Source: Oryzomonas sagensis (GTDB taxonomy: Bacteria; Desulfobacterota; Desulfuromonadia; Geobacterales; Pseudopelobacteraceae). Taken from it: DNA of 64,000 nucleotides. The position numbers and the translations under genes were made by a program. This document shows positions 1 to 8,349 of the stretch, piece by piece. The notes beneath the pieces were generated by a model. It did no database searches, had not been told where the DNA came from, and saw only the letters and a list, made by a program, of their open reading frames with translations. Location: positions 1,482,525 to 1,546,524 of the forward strand of contig NZ_VZRA01000001.1 in the NCBI RefSeq assembly GCF_008802355.1, written 5' to 3'. The stretch's first letter is position 1. Each line of letters opens with the position of its first letter.

Positions 1-108
1 CACGATGGAGAGTGCCGAGAGCTGCAGGGTGACTTTGACTCCCGAGGCCAGCCATTCGAAATACTTGCCCGAGGTTACGGTCGACCAGTCGAATTGATAA
101 TTAAGCAC
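1..108 (-). CDS. Amino-acid ABC transporter permease, N-terminal part (runs off the window)
   Basis: The first 36 codons of an inner-membrane permease are visible and continue past position 1. They begin at a GTG at 108-106, preceded by AGGG seven bases upstream. The N-terminus reads MLNYQFDWSTV and then enters an amphipathic stretch (GKYFEWLASGVKVTLQLS) typical of the HisM/GltJ/GlnP permease family, just before the first membrane helix. It follows the solute-binding protein gene on the same strand by about 80 bp, so it is probably the third gene of an ATPase, binding protein, permease operon for polar amino acids. An in-frame ATG is not available: the nearby ATG at 121 meets a stop after six codons. 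The family call rests on context plus a short sequence. Confidence 0.7.
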   Translation of the reverse strand, partial: MLNYQFDWSTVTSGKYFEWLASGVKVTLQLSALSIV

Positions 109-190
109 GTGAAACCCTCATGAAAGAGCGGGGCGGGGGGCAGGAGCCTTCCCTGTACCCCCCGCCTGCTGGACGTTACAAGCTCTTGTA

Positions 191-1006
191 TTACTTGCCG
201 GCCGTAATCTTGAAGTTGCGGTGCAGATGGAACTGGGTCGTGGGGCCGAACCACTTGTTGAAGATCCGGGCGGCTTCGCCTGACTTCTCCATATCCAGGA
301 TGGTCTTGTTGACGAAATCCACGAAGTGCTTGTCGCCCTTGCGCATGCCGAGGCCGTAGGGCTCGTCGGAGATCTGGACACGGGGGATTTCGAAGCGGGC
401 CTTGTTGGGAGCCTTGGCCAGGATGCCGGCCAGGATGGCCTCGTCGGTCGTCACGGCGAATACCTTGCCCTGCTCCAGGGCGAGCAGCGCCTGGGGATAG
501 TCGTCAAAGGAGAGCACGGTGGCGGTAGGCAGGGCCTTCTTCACGTTCTGCTCCGAGGTGGAGCCCTTGGCGGTGCCGATCTTTTTGCCTTCCAGGTCCT
601 TCAGGCTCTTGACGGTCCCTTTCTTGGCGATGAACTTCTGGCCGGTGAAGAAGTAGGTGTGGCTGAAGTCGACCTGTTTGGCCCGCTCGGGGTTTTTGGT
701 CATGGTGGCGGCGATGATGTCGATATGCCCTTCCTGCAGCTGGGGCATACGGCTGGCCGAGGTGACCGGCTTGAGCTCTACCCTGACGCCCAGCTTTTTG
801 GCGATGGCGTTGATGAAGTCGATGTCGTACCCGACGATGGTGCGGGTTTTCTCGTCCACATAGCCGAAGGGGGGGAGGGAGTCCTTGACCCCGGCCACCA
901 GCACTCCTTTTTTCTTCACATCAGCCAGCGTATCAGCGGCCAGCACCGTTTTGGCGGCCATCGAGGCCAGCACCGTGACCATGAATAATGTTACCAGTTT
1001 CTTCAT
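191..1006 (-). CDS. Amino-acid ABC transporter periplasmic substrate-binding protein
   Basis: This 271-residue protein starts with a clear Sec signal peptide (MKKLVTLFMVTVLAS, cleavage after about residue 23). It then shows the family-3 solute-binding fold (LVAGVKDSLPPFGYVDE, VGYDIDFINAIAKKLG, GKKIGTAKGSTSEQNV). Residues such as DYPQALLALEQGKV and the DEAIL segment are usual for glutamate/aspartate or glutamine binders of the GltI type, but the ligand cannot be read from sequence. The ATG at 1006 is chosen because AAGGAGG lies eight bases before it; an upstream in-frame ATG at 1024 would place the Shine-Dalgarno sequence inside the gene. It lies between the ATPase gene upstream and the permease gene downstream, all on the minus strand, and delivers ligand in the periplasm to that permease. 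Confidence 0.9.
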   Translation of the reverse strand: MKKLVTLFMVTVLASMAAKTVLAADTLADVKKKGVLVAGVKDSLPPFGYVDEKTRTIVGYDIDFINAIAKKLGVRVELKPVTSASRMPQLQEGHIDIIAATMTKNPERAKQVDFSHTYFFTGQKFIAKKGTVKSLKDLEGKKIGTAKGSTSEQNVKKALPTATVLSFDDYPQALLALEQGKVFAVTTDEAILAGILAKAPNKARFEIPRVQISDEPYGLGMRKGDKHFVDFVNKTILDMEKSGEAARIFNKWFGPTTQFHLHRNFKITAGK

Positions 1007-1054
1007 GTCGAATTCCTCCTTCAAGAGTGGTAGTACAGACCGGAAAGACCGGTT

Positions 1055-1801
1055 CTAAGGACATTCGCAGTGCATCGGCGTCAGAAGCTGGCGCAGGAAC
1101 TGCTGGGCGCGCTCGTGCTTCGGCCTGCTGAAAAACTCATCGGGCGTAGCCTCCTCCAGAACGGTGCCGGCATCCATGAAGGCCACCCGATGGGCAACCT
1201 CGCGGGCAAATCCCATCTCGTGGGTGACCACCACCATGGTCATGCCGCTTACGGCCAAATCCTTCATGACCGCCAGAACCTCGCCGATCATCTCCGGGTC
1301 AAGGGCCGAGGTGGGCTCGTCGAAGAGCATGATCCTCGGTTTCATCGCCAGGGCGCGGGCGATGGCCACGCGTTGCTGCTGGCCGCCGGAAAGCTGTGAC
1401 GGGTAGGCATTGCGTTTCTCGGCCAGCCCGACCCGCTCCAACAGCGCCATGGCCTGCTCTTCGGCATCCCTCTTGGCGGTCTTGCGAATCTTGGTGGGGG
1501 CCAGGATGATGTTGTTCAGGACGGAAAGGTGGGGGTACAGATTGAACTGCTGGAAGACGAAGCCGACTTCGGCCCGCAGTTTGTTGATATCGGTCTTTTT
1601 GTCCAGCAGGTCCATGCCGTCGACCGTCAGCGTCCCCTTGTCGATCGGTTCGAGCTGATTGATGGTACGGATCAGGGTGGACTTCCCGGAGCCGGACGGC
1701 CCGCAGACGACCAGCACTTCGCCGGAGGTTACGTGCAGATTGATATCGTTGAGTACGTGCAGGCTCTTGAACCACTTGTGCACGCCTTGAAAGGTAATCA
1801 T
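1055..1801 (-). CDS. glnQ: Polar amino-acid ABC transporter ATP-binding protein (GlnQ/GltL type)
   Basis: A 248-residue cytoplasmic ATPase with all expected motifs: Walker [10 protein letters not shown] near residue 34, Q-loop [11 protein letters not shown], signature LSGGQQQR, Walker [15 protein letters not shown] and switch histidine VVTHEMGF. The length and the [17 protein letters not shown] segment are typical of the polar amino-acid uptake subfamily (GlnQ, GltL, HisP). It is the first gene of the minus-strand operon, followed by the binding protein after about 48 bp and then the permease. The ATG at 1801 follows AGGAGTGTTCC. The symbol follows the subfamily; the substrate (glutamine, glutamate or another amino acid) is not proven. 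Confidence 0.9.
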   Translation of the reverse strand: MITFQGVHKWFKSLHVLNDINLHVTSGEVLVVCGPSGSGKSTLIRTINQLEPIDKGTLTVDGMDLLDKKTDINKLRAEVGFVFQQFNLYPHLSVLNNIILAPTKIRKTAKRDAEEQAMALLERVGLAEKRNAYPSQLSGGQQQRVAIARALAMKPRIMLFDEPTSALDPEMIGEVLAVMKDLAVSGMTMVVVTHEMGFAREVAHRVAFMDAGTVLEEATPDEFFSRPKHERAQQFLRQLLTPMHCECP

Positions 1802-1851
1802 GGAACACTCCTGTCAAATTGAGGTGAAACGTTGTGCAAAAGCAGTGGATT

Positions 1852-1881
1852 TGTATAACACAAAGCACCACGGCTGGGCAA
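1852..1881 (-). promoter_or_regulatory. Weak candidate promoter for the amino-acid transporter operon
   Basis: Reading the minus strand, TTGCCC (1881-1876) is followed after 18 bases by TATACA (1857-1852), about 50 bp before the glnQ start. The -35 match is poor, so this is a tentative call. Confidence 0.3.
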
Positions 1882-1919
1882 AGAAAAATTGGCCACCAAA
1901 TGAGACAACAATAATCTGA

Positions 1920-1947
1920 TTGACGGGCAACAAGGCGGGCATATAAT
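1920..1947 (+). promoter_or_regulatory. Sigma-70 promoter for the rhodanese-like/YceI gene
   Basis: TTGACG at 1920-1925 and a perfect TATAAT at 1942-1947 are separated by 16 bases. They point towards the gene starting at 2015, giving a leader of about 60 nt. This is one of the best promoter matches in the window. Confidence 0.65.
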
Positions 1948-2014
1948 TAAAAACAAAGGGTTAAAATGATCGGCCCTCCTCGTATACGTTGCGGGCGAAA
2001 GGTGGGTGATAGTC

Positions 2015-2932
2015 ATGCTGTCCAGTATCTCGGCAGGTGAATTGAAATCGCTGCTGGCTGCGGGGGGGCCTGTTTGCCTGATCGACGTGCTTCCTCCCGA
2101 ATACTACGGGGAGTGCCATATCCCGGGTGCGAGCAATGCGTGCGTGTATGAGATGGCATTTCTGGAAAACCTGGCAAAGATCGTCAGCGACCGGGACACG
2201 CCGCTGGTGGTGTACGGCGCCAGCGCCCGCTCGCGAGAGGCCGCGGTTGCGGTGGAAAAATTGCGGCGTGCCGGATATCGGGAGGTGCGGGAACTGGCCG
2301 GCGGGCTGGCAGCGTGGCGGGCGGCCGGATATGGGGGGGAGGCGGGCGAAGGCCCGGCCGTCCCGGAGATCGCCATCGCGGACGGCGGGTATGTGCTGGA
2401 CAGCGCCGCCAGTCGGCTGGAATGGATGGGGCGCAACCTGAACGGCAGACACTACGGCACCATAGCCGTGTCGGGCGGAGAGGTCCAGATGAAAAAGGGG
2501 GGGCCGGCCGGCGGGAGCATCACCCTGGACATGGGGTCCATTGCGGACGTCGACCTGAAGGATGAGGGGTACAACCGCATGCTGGTCAGCCATCTGAAAT
2601 CCGACGACTTTTTCGATGTGGCCACCTACCCTGAGGCGGTCTATGTCATCAACGGTTCGGAGCTTCTGCCGGAGGCGTCCAGCTGCTCTCTTGTCTACCG
2701 GGTGATGGGTAGCCTCGAACTGAGGGGGGTGAAAAGGGAGTTGCCGCTCACGGCCGAAGTGGCGCCCCAGCCGGATGGCCAGCTCAAGGCCAGGGTACTG
2801 TGCGATCTTGACCGCACGCGTTGGGGGGCCATTTACGGCTCGGGGAGGTTTTTCGAAAAACTCGGCCAGCACCTGGTCAGCGAGATCGTAACCGTTGAGC
2901 TCTTCCTGGTCGCCAAAATGCGCCGGAACTGA
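2015..2932 (+). CDS. Fusion of a rhodanese-like domain (no catalytic Cys) and a YceI-like domain
   Basis: This 305-residue protein has two parts. Residues 1-105 have the rhodanese fold (LIDVLPPEYYGECHIPGASN, and a C-terminal ELAGGLAAWRAAGY). The active-site loop reads VVYGASARSREA, so it lacks the sulfur-carrying cysteine and is one residue short; sulfurtransferase activity is unlikely. Residues about 127-305 resemble the YceI lipocalin-like family (YVLDSAASRLEWMGRNLNGRH, LVSHLKSDDFFDVATYPEA), which binds isoprenoid lipids in known members. No signal peptide is visible, so it is predicted cytoplasmic, unlike many YceI proteins. The ATG at 2015 has GGTGGG eight bases upstream; an in-frame GTG at 2006 overlaps that site. 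The gene is apparently monocistronic. Confidence 0.85.
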   Translation: MLSSISAGELKSLLAAGGPVCLIDVLPPEYYGECHIPGASNACVYEMAFLENLAKIVSDRDTPLVVYGASARSREAAVAVEKLRRAGYREVRELAGGLAAWRAAGYGGEAGEGPAVPEIAIADGGYVLDSAASRLEWMGRNLNGRHYGTIAVSGGEVQMKKGGPAGGSITLDMGSIADVDLKDEGYNRMLVSHLKSDDFFDVATYPEAVYVINGSELLPEASSCSLVYRVMGSLELRGVKRELPLTAEVAPQPDGQLKARVLCDLDRTRWGAIYGSGRFFEKLGQHLVSEIVTVELFLVAKMRRN

Positions 2933-3015
2933 CGTCTGTCGCCGTAACCCTTTTACGGGAACGGCCCTTCCCCGCAATCGCAACTACCGATTTCAGGTTC
3001 ATCAATCTACATCCG

Positions 3016-5256
3016 TCACATCATATCCACCGGATCGATATCCACATACTCGCGGATGGTCGAAGCGGCCGGACGGTTCTGCTGCCAGGCGGCGATCAGG
3101 CGGCGCAGATCGTTGCGGGTGGGGGATTTGAGCAGGATCTGGCGGCGGAAACGGCCCCGCAAGCGGTACAGGGGCGCCGGGGCCGGTCCCAGTATCTCCA
3201 CGCGCAGGCCCTTTTCCCGTTTCAGCTGCGTCAACAAACGGGCTACGGTCCCGGCATGCTCTTCCACCGGCCGCTCCGCAGTGCCGGAGAAGCCGAGGCA
3301 GGCCAGGAAGCTGAAGGGGGGGTAGCCGACCTCGCGGCGGAATTCCAGCTCCTGGCGGTAGAAGGCATCGCTGTCATGCCGTACGGCGTTCTGGATGGCG
3401 TAGTGGTCGCTGCTCTGCGCCTGGACGACCACCCGGCCGGGGGCGTCCCCCCGTCCGGCCCGGCCGATGACCTGGGAGAGGAGTTGAAAGGTACGTTCGG
3501 CCGCGCGGAAATCGGGCATGGCCAGGCTGGCCTCGGCATTGACCACACCCACCAGGGTCACGCCGGGAAAGTCGTGCCCCTTGGCGATCATCTGGGTCCC
3601 CACCAGGATGTCGGCGCTGCCGTCGGACATGCGGGCCAGGAGGCGCCCATGGCTCCCCTTGCCGCCGGTGGTATCGCTGTCCATGCGCAGGATGCGCGCC
3701 TGGGGCACCAGCTCGCGCAGGTCGTGCTCCAGGCGTTCGGTGCCGGCCCCCAGCTCCTTCAACTCCTGGCAGCCGCAGGCAGGGCAGATGCCGGGGGCGG
3801 GGATGGCGTAATCGCAGTAATGGCAGACGCTCTGGCCCCGCTGGCGGTGGTAGGTGAGGGACACGGAGCAGTTGGGGCACGCCAGGGGGGCGCCGCACTC
3901 CGCGCAGACCAGGTAGGTGGCAAAACCGCGGCGGTTGAGAAAGATGATCGCCTGTTCGCCGGCGGCCAGGGTCGCCTCCAGGGCCGGGACCAGGAGCGGG
4001 CTGATGGCCGTGGCGACCCCCTTCATGGGGGCCAGCTCGACGGTGGGCATGGGACGCTGCTCAACCCGTTCCGGCAGGGTGAGCAGTGCCAGCTTGCCGT
4101 GCTCCGCGGCATACCGGCTGGTGACCAGCGGCGTTGCCGACCCGAGCAGGACTACGGCCCGCTCCATCCGCCCCCGGACCAGGGCCAGGTCGCGGGCGTT
4201 GTAGCGCAGGCCGTCGGCCTGTTTGAAGGAGGCCTCGTGCTCCTCGTCGACGATGATGATGCCGATGCCGGCCAGGGGGGCGAAGATGGCCGAGCGGGCG
4301 CCGATGACGATGCGGGCCTGGCCGCGCCTGATGCGCCGCCACTCGTCGTAACGTTCGCCGTCGGAGAGGCCGCTGTGCAGGATGGCAATGCCGTGGCCGA
4401 AGCGGGCGCGGAAGCGCTGCACCAGTTGGGGGGTCAGGGATATCTCCGGCACCAGCACCAGGGCGTTTTTGTCCTGCCCCAGGGCTTGGGCGATGGCCTG
4501 GAGATAAACCTCGGTCTTGCCGCTGCCGGTCACGCCGTGCAACAGAAAGGGGGCAAAGGCGTGCCGGTCCAGCGCCGCGCAGAGGGCGTCCAGGGCTGCC
4601 TGCTGGTGGCGGGAGAGGACTCGGGGGGTATCGCGTTTCACGGCATCGTCGCCGAACGGGTTGCGATAGACCTCCCGCGTCTCGCCGGTCACGAGGCCCA
4701 ATTCCGCCAGCCGTTTGAGCTGTGGCGAACAGGTGCCGAAACGCCGCCGCAACTCTGCCGCCGGGATATCCCCCGCCTCCCTGATCACACCGAGGATGTC
4801 CGCCGCTTTGGCGCCCAGGTGGGGAGCGGGCTCGCACGGCGCGGCGGCGCGGTAGACGATCTCGGTCTTGATGGTTTTCCCGCCGCTGACGGTGGGGTCA
4901 TCCTGACCCGAACCCTTGCGGTCCTGGATGTTGATGCCGGCCGGAAGGGCTGTCTTGAGGACTTCACCCAAGGGGTGCAGGTAGTAGGAGGCCACCCAGC
5001 GGAAAAACTCCAGTTCGCTGTCCGTCCAGAGCGGTTCGGGATCGAGCACCTCGAAGATCTCTTTCAGTTCGTGGGGCGGGGGGGCCGTCACGTTTCCCAG
5101 GATGTAGCCGGTCAACCTGCGGCGGCCGAAGGGGACGAAGGCGCGCCGCCCGGCAAGGGCCTGCCCCTCCATTTCCCGGGGGACGCGGTAGTGGAAGGTC
5201 CGGTCCAGGTGGAGCGGGATGGCTACTTCGATGATGTGGGGCACATGGTTCGGCAT
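3016..5256 (-). CDS. priA: Primosomal replication restart helicase PriA
   Basis: A 746-residue superfamily-2 3'-5' DNA helicase that reloads the replisome at stalled forks. The N-terminal DNA-binding region (VPHIIEVAIPLHLDRTFHYR) is followed by Walker A HGVTGSGKTEVYLQ, a DEEHE Walker B and motif III GSATPL. The zinc-binding insertion has CAECGAPLACPNC and CHYCDYAIPAPGICPACG. The C-terminal helicase motifs include GTQMIAKGHDFPGVTLVG and QVIGRAGRGDAPG. The ATG at 5256 is chosen because the protein then begins in the conserved N-terminal domain. The open frame extends to 5499, but that part has low-complexity, out-of-character sequence and overlaps a neighbouring small gene. Length is normal for PriA. 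Confidence 0.95.
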   Translation of the reverse strand: MPNHVPHIIEVAIPLHLDRTFHYRVPREMEGQALAGRRAFVPFGRRRLTGYILGNVTAPPPHELKEIFEVLDPEPLWTDSELEFFRWVASYYLHPLGEVLKTALPAGINIQDRKGSGQDDPTVSGGKTIKTEIVYRAAAPCEPAPHLGAKAADILGVIREAGDIPAAELRRRFGTCSPQLKRLAELGLVTGETREVYRNPFGDDAVKRDTPRVLSRHQQAALDALCAALDRHAFAPFLLHGVTGSGKTEVYLQAIAQALGQDKNALVLVPEISLTPQLVQRFRARFGHGIAILHSGLSDGERYDEWRRIRRGQARIVIGARSAIFAPLAGIGIIIVDEEHEASFKQADGLRYNARDLALVRGRMERAVVLLGSATPLVTSRYAAEHGKLALLTLPERVEQRPMPTVELAPMKGVATAISPLLVPALEATLAAGEQAIIFLNRRGFATYLVCAECGAPLACPNCSVSLTYHRQRGQSVCHYCDYAIPAPGICPACGCQELKELGAGTERLEHDLRELVPQARILRMDSDTTGGKGSHGRLLARMSDGSADILVGTQMIAKGHDFPGVTLVGVVNAEASLAMPDFRAAERTFQLLSQVIGRAGRGDAPGRVVVQAQSSDHYAIQNAVRHDSDAFYRQELEFRREVGYPPFSFLACLGFSGTAERPVEEHAGTVARLLTQLKREKGLRVEILGPAPAPLYRLRGRFRRQILLKSPTRNDLRRLIAAWQQNRPAASTIREYVDIDPVDMM

Positions 5257-5341
5257 GGGATGGTGATAGCAGAGCCCCGGCGCGAAGTAAAGCGCGGAGA
5301 AGCGAAAAGAAGGGGAGGGCGGGGGCGCTGCCCTCCGCGGC

Positions 5342-5551
5342 CTACCAGAACTTCCGGGGGGGCTCGGTTTTCCCCACCAGGCGAATCTCGCCGTCAATGA
5401 CCTTGAACATGTCGCCGATCTCGGTGGTCCACTCGTCCCCCTCTTCCAGTGGGCTGGGGAAGGAGCGCTGGCCGAGGAACATCTCCTGGTCGCCCACATA
5501 CCCGTACCACTCCAGTGCGCCGGTCATCCATATTCTTGTTTTCAGTTCCAT
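5342..5551 (-). CDS. Small conserved-looking hypothetical protein, 69 residues
   Basis: I do not recognise a named family. The 69-residue product (starting MELKTRIWMTGALEW, ending KTEPPRKFW) is acidic in the middle (LEEGDEWTTEIGD) and aromatic-rich, with no signal peptide or membrane helix, suggesting a small soluble protein. It lies 85 bp upstream of priA on the same strand and could share its transcript. The composition looks like a real protein rather than a shadow frame. Its position also argues against the longer upstream start for priA. Function unknown. Confidence 0.6.
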   Translation of the reverse strand: MELKTRIWMTGALEWYGYVGDQEMFLGQRSFPSPLEEGDEWTTEIGDMFKVIDGEIRLVGKTEPPRKFW

Positions 5552-5640
5552 GGGAATACCTCAAAAATAAAAGTCCAACCGTGCCTCTGCGGCAGATGGT
5601 ACAGCTAATGTGCCCGAATAGTATCAATCTCCACCTGAAC

Positions 5641-5746
5641 CCTTCTCCCTGAAGGAGAAGGTGGCCGAAGGCCGGATGAGGGGGCAACAGCGCCGCTCTA
5701 TTCACCTCTTCCCCCTCACCCTGGCCCTCTCCCTTAGGGAGAGGGG
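5641..5746. repeat. Pair of oppositely oriented REP-like hairpin units
   Basis: Two related units face each other. The left unit (5641-5684) contains CCTTCTCCCTGAAGGAGAAGG and runs to GAGGGGG. The right unit (5711-5746) contains CCCTCTCCCTTAGGGAGAGG and begins CCCCCTCACC. Each can form its own hairpin around CTCCCT/AGGGAG, and the GAGGGGG/CCCCCTC ends are complementary, so the pair can also fold together. Such hairpins are common intergenic repeats in proteobacteria. They fill the gap downstream of nspC and may end or stabilise its transcript. Confidence 0.75.
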
Positions 5747-5780
5747 ATTGTCTCTGCTGTTGCAGGAGATTGAGTGTGAT

Positions 5781-6935
5781 TTACGACAGCCGCGACTTGA
5801 AATCTGCATAGCCGAAGCTGCGCACGACCCGCAGCTCGCCCGTCTGCGGTTCGAAGGTGCAGATGGCCGGGTGCTGGATGCCGTTGAAGGTGGTGGTCTT
5901 GACCATGGTGTAGTGGGCCATGTCCAGGAAGGCCAGCCGGTCGCCCGCGTGCAGCGGCCGGTCGAAGGACCAGTCGCCGATGATGTCCCCCGCCAGGCAG
6001 GAGGGACCGCCCAGGCGGTAGGTATGGGCCTTCTCGTCGGGGGCGAAGCCTCCCTCGATATCGGGGCGATAGGGCATCTCCAGGGTGTCCGGCATGTGGC
6101 AGGTGGCCGAGACGTCCAGGATGGCGATATCCAGTTCGTTATGCACCACGTCCAGCACCTCGCCCACCAGGATGCCGGTGCCGATGGCGATGGCCTCGCC
6201 CGGCTCCAGGTAGACCTCCAGGTCGTACTTTTCGCGGAAATAGGTCACCAGTTCCACCAGGCCGTCGATGTCGTACCCCTCCCGGGTGATGTGGTGCCCC
6301 CCCCCCAGGTTGAGCCACTTCATGCGGGGCAGGAACTCGCCGAACTTCTCCTCGAACGCCCGTGCCGTCCGCTCCAGCGGTTCGAACAGCTGTTCGCAGA
6401 GGGTGTGGAAGTGGAGCCCCTCCACCCCCGCCAGGGATCGCCCCTCGAACTCCGCCCGCGGGATGCCCAGGCGCGAGGCCGGGGCGCAGGGGTCGTAGAT
6501 GGGGGTGTGCCCCTCGGAGTGCTCGGGATTGACCCGCAGGCCGACGGAGACGCGCCCCCGTTCCCTTTCCCACAGGGGGCGGAAACGCTCCAGCTGGTTG
6601 AAGGAATTGAAGACCAGGTGGTTGGAGATGGACAACAGCTCCACCACGTCGCTCTCCTTGAAGGCTGCGGCGAAGCTGTGCACCTCGCGCCCGAACTCCT
6701 CCCGCCCCAGGCGGGCCTCCCAGGGGGAACTGGCACAGACGCCGTGGAGGGTCTCGCGGATGATGGGGAATACGCTCCACATGGAGAAGGCCTTCATCGC
6801 CATGAGAATCTTGGCCCCGCTGCGCCTCTGAACCTCATCCAGGATGGCCAGATTGTGGCGCAGCCTGTCCAGGTCCACCACATAGGCCGGGGAGGGGGCA
6901 AGTTCAAGGATTTTGTCGATATCTATACCGGTCAC
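5781..6935 (-). CDS. nspC: Carboxynorspermidine/carboxyspermidine decarboxylase
   Basis: A 384-residue PLP-dependent enzyme of the alanine-racemase fold. It decarboxylates carboxyspermidine or carboxynorspermidine to spermidine or norspermidine, the last step of the route that uses aspartate semialdehyde instead of decarboxylated AdoMet. Visible family features are PSPAYVVDLDRLRHNL at the N-terminus, the PLP lysine in ILMAMKAF, GVCASSPWEARLGREEFG, the glycine-rich GGGHHITREGYDID, EPGEAIAIGTGILVG, and the C-terminal active-site region HTYRLGGPSCLAGD. It is the last gene of the minus-strand polyamine cluster, after the dehydrogenase at 7133-8329 and speA. The gap to the dehydrogenase gene holds a palindromic repeat. 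Substrate chain length is not determined by sequence. Confidence 0.92.
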   Translation of the reverse strand: MTGIDIDKILELAPSPAYVVDLDRLRHNLAILDEVQRRSGAKILMAMKAFSMWSVFPIIRETLHGVCASSPWEARLGREEFGREVHSFAAAFKESDVVELLSISNHLVFNSFNQLERFRPLWERERGRVSVGLRVNPEHSEGHTPIYDPCAPASRLGIPRAEFEGRSLAGVEGLHFHTLCEQLFEPLERTARAFEEKFGEFLPRMKWLNLGGGHHITREGYDIDGLVELVTYFREKYDLEVYLEPGEAIAIGTGILVGEVLDVVHNELDIAILDVSATCHMPDTLEMPYRPDIEGGFAPDEKAHTYRLGGPSCLAGDIIGDWSFDRPLHAGDRLAFLDMAHYTMVKTTTFNGIQHPAICTFEPQTGELRVVRSFGYADFKSRLS

Positions 6936-7010
6936 AATCGAAACCTTTTATTTGCCACGGAGGCATTGAATCTGAAAAAAGCCTGTTGACCGAATGCCGG
7001 TTTTTCCCAC

Positions 7011-7134
7011 AAGAAACGTCAGATTTGCGATGATGACGGTGTCGGCGACGAGGAGGCGAGAGAGGCGTAGCAGCGCTACGTCGATGAGCCTCCGCAGGAG
7101 CCGGTGCCGTCAGGGCGCAAATATGGCGTTTCTC
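7011..7134. repeat. Palindrome-centred dispersed repeat, copy 1
   Basis: A 124-bp element with a palindromic core GGCGTAGCAGCGCTACG (7064-7080) and imperfect terminal inverted repeats: GAAACGTCAGATTTGCG at the left end against GAAACGCCATATTTGCG read from the right end on the other strand. Copy 2 at 8350-8467 is the same element in the opposite direction. The right end reaches the stop codon of the dehydrogenase gene (7133-7135). It looks like a MITE or REP-type element. Confidence 0.75.
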
Positions 7135-8329
7135 ACAACTCCGGCCACTCGCCGCCGTCCACGACCACCGTGGGCAGCCCCATGGGTCCCAGCACCTCCA
7201 GGAACAGCTCGGGATCGAACTGCTCCATGTTCCAGACGCCGGGGCTATGCCATTTGCCGGTCAGCATCATGATGGCCCCCACCACGGCCGGTACGCCGGT
7301 GGTGTAGCTGATGGCCTGGGACTTGACCTCCCTGAAGCAGGCTTCGTGGTCGCAGATGTTGTAGATGTAGACCTGCTTGCGCTTGCCGTCCTTGAGGCCC
7401 CGGGCGATGACGCCGATGCAGGTCTTGCCCTTGGTCAGCGGCCCCAGGGAGCCGGGGTCGGGCAGCACGGCCTTGAGAAATTGCAGCGGCACGATCTTCT
7501 GGCCGTTGTACTCCACCTCGTCGATCCTGGTCATGCCCACGTTTTGCAGCACCTCCAGGTGTTTGAGGTAGTTGTCCGAAAAGGTCATCCAGAACTGGGC
7601 CTTTGTGATGGTGGGGATATGCTTGACGATGGACTCCATCTCCTCATGGTACATGCGGTAGATGTTCATGGGGCCGATGCCGTCCGGGAAGTCGAAGGAG
7701 TGCTTGGTGGCCAGCGCGCCGCTCTCGATCCACCGGCCGTTCTCCCAGTGGCGGCACGGGGCGGTCACCTCGCGGATGTTGATCTCCGGGTTGAAGTTGG
7801 TGGCAAAGGGCTGGCCGTGGGAGCCGGCATTGGCGTCGATGATGTCGATCTCCTGGACCTCGTCGAGGTGGCTCTTGGCGGCCAGGGCGGTGTAGACGTT
7901 GGTCACGCCCGGATCGAAGCCGGAACCGAGCAGGGCCATGATCCCGGCCCGTTTGAAGCGCTCCTGATAGGCCCACTGCCAATGGTATTCGAATTTGGCC
8001 GTGTCGCGCGGCTCGTAGTTGGCGGTGTCCAGGTAATCCACCCCGGTCTCCAGGCAGGCGTCCATGATGGTCAGGTCCTGGTAGGGGAGGGCCACGTTGA
8101 TCACCAGTTTCGGCTGTTCCCTGCGGATCAGGGCCGCCAGTTCCGGCACGTTGTCGGCGTCCACCTGGGCGGTGGCAACCGGCGTCGCTATCTGGGCCGC
8201 AATGGCGTCGCATTTGGACTGGGTCCGGGAGGCCAGGGTGATCTCGCTGAAGATGTCCCGGCGCTGGGCGCATTTGTGGGTCACAACCTGGCCGACGCCG
8301 CCGGCGCCGATTATAAGGACCTTGCTCAT
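7133..8329 (-). CDS. Carboxynorspermidine/carboxyspermidine dehydrogenase (saccharopine dehydrogenase family)
   Basis: A 398-residue NAD(P)-dependent enzyme that condenses aspartate beta-semialdehyde with putrescine or diaminopropane to give carboxyspermidine or carboxynorspermidine. The N-terminal Rossmann motif is VLIIGAGGVGQVVTHKC. Family features include LASRTQSKCDAIAAQ, VINVALPYQDLTIMDACL, the DTANYEPRD segment and GSGFDPGVTNVYTALA. It lies between speA and nspC on the same strand, which fits the pathway and separates it from lysine-pathway saccharopine dehydrogenases. The stop codon overlaps the edge of a dispersed repeat, and a second inverted copy lies just upstream of the start, so the gene is bracketed by repeats. 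ATG at 8329 with AGGAGTTTTCC before it. Confidence 0.9.
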   Translation of the reverse strand: MSKVLIIGAGGVGQVVTHKCAQRRDIFSEITLASRTQSKCDAIAAQIATPVATAQVDADNVPELAALIRREQPKLVINVALPYQDLTIMDACLETGVDYLDTANYEPRDTAKFEYHWQWAYQERFKRAGIMALLGSGFDPGVTNVYTALAAKSHLDEVQEIDIIDANAGSHGQPFATNFNPEINIREVTAPCRHWENGRWIESGALATKHSFDFPDGIGPMNIYRMYHEEMESIVKHIPTITKAQFWMTFSDNYLKHLEVLQNVGMTRIDEVEYNGQKIVPLQFLKAVLPDPGSLGPLTKGKTCIGVIARGLKDGKRKQVYIYNICDHEACFREVKSQAISYTTGVPAVVGAIMMLTGKWHSPGVWNMEQFDPELFLEVLGPMGLPTVVVDGGEWPEL

Positions 8330-8349
8330 GGAAAACTCCTTCCTGGGGG

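Noticed and set aside
1861-1920. Sigma-54 promoter for the amino-acid transporter
   Set aside because: TGG and TTGC elements occur on the minus strand, but the GG-to-GC spacing is 13 rather than 10 bases.
3256-5400. 714-codon open frame on the plus strand opposite priA
   Set aside because: It lies entirely antisense to a clear PriA gene, is low-complexity and Gly/Ala/Val/Asp-rich, and matches no fold. It is a consequence of high GC in the third codon position.
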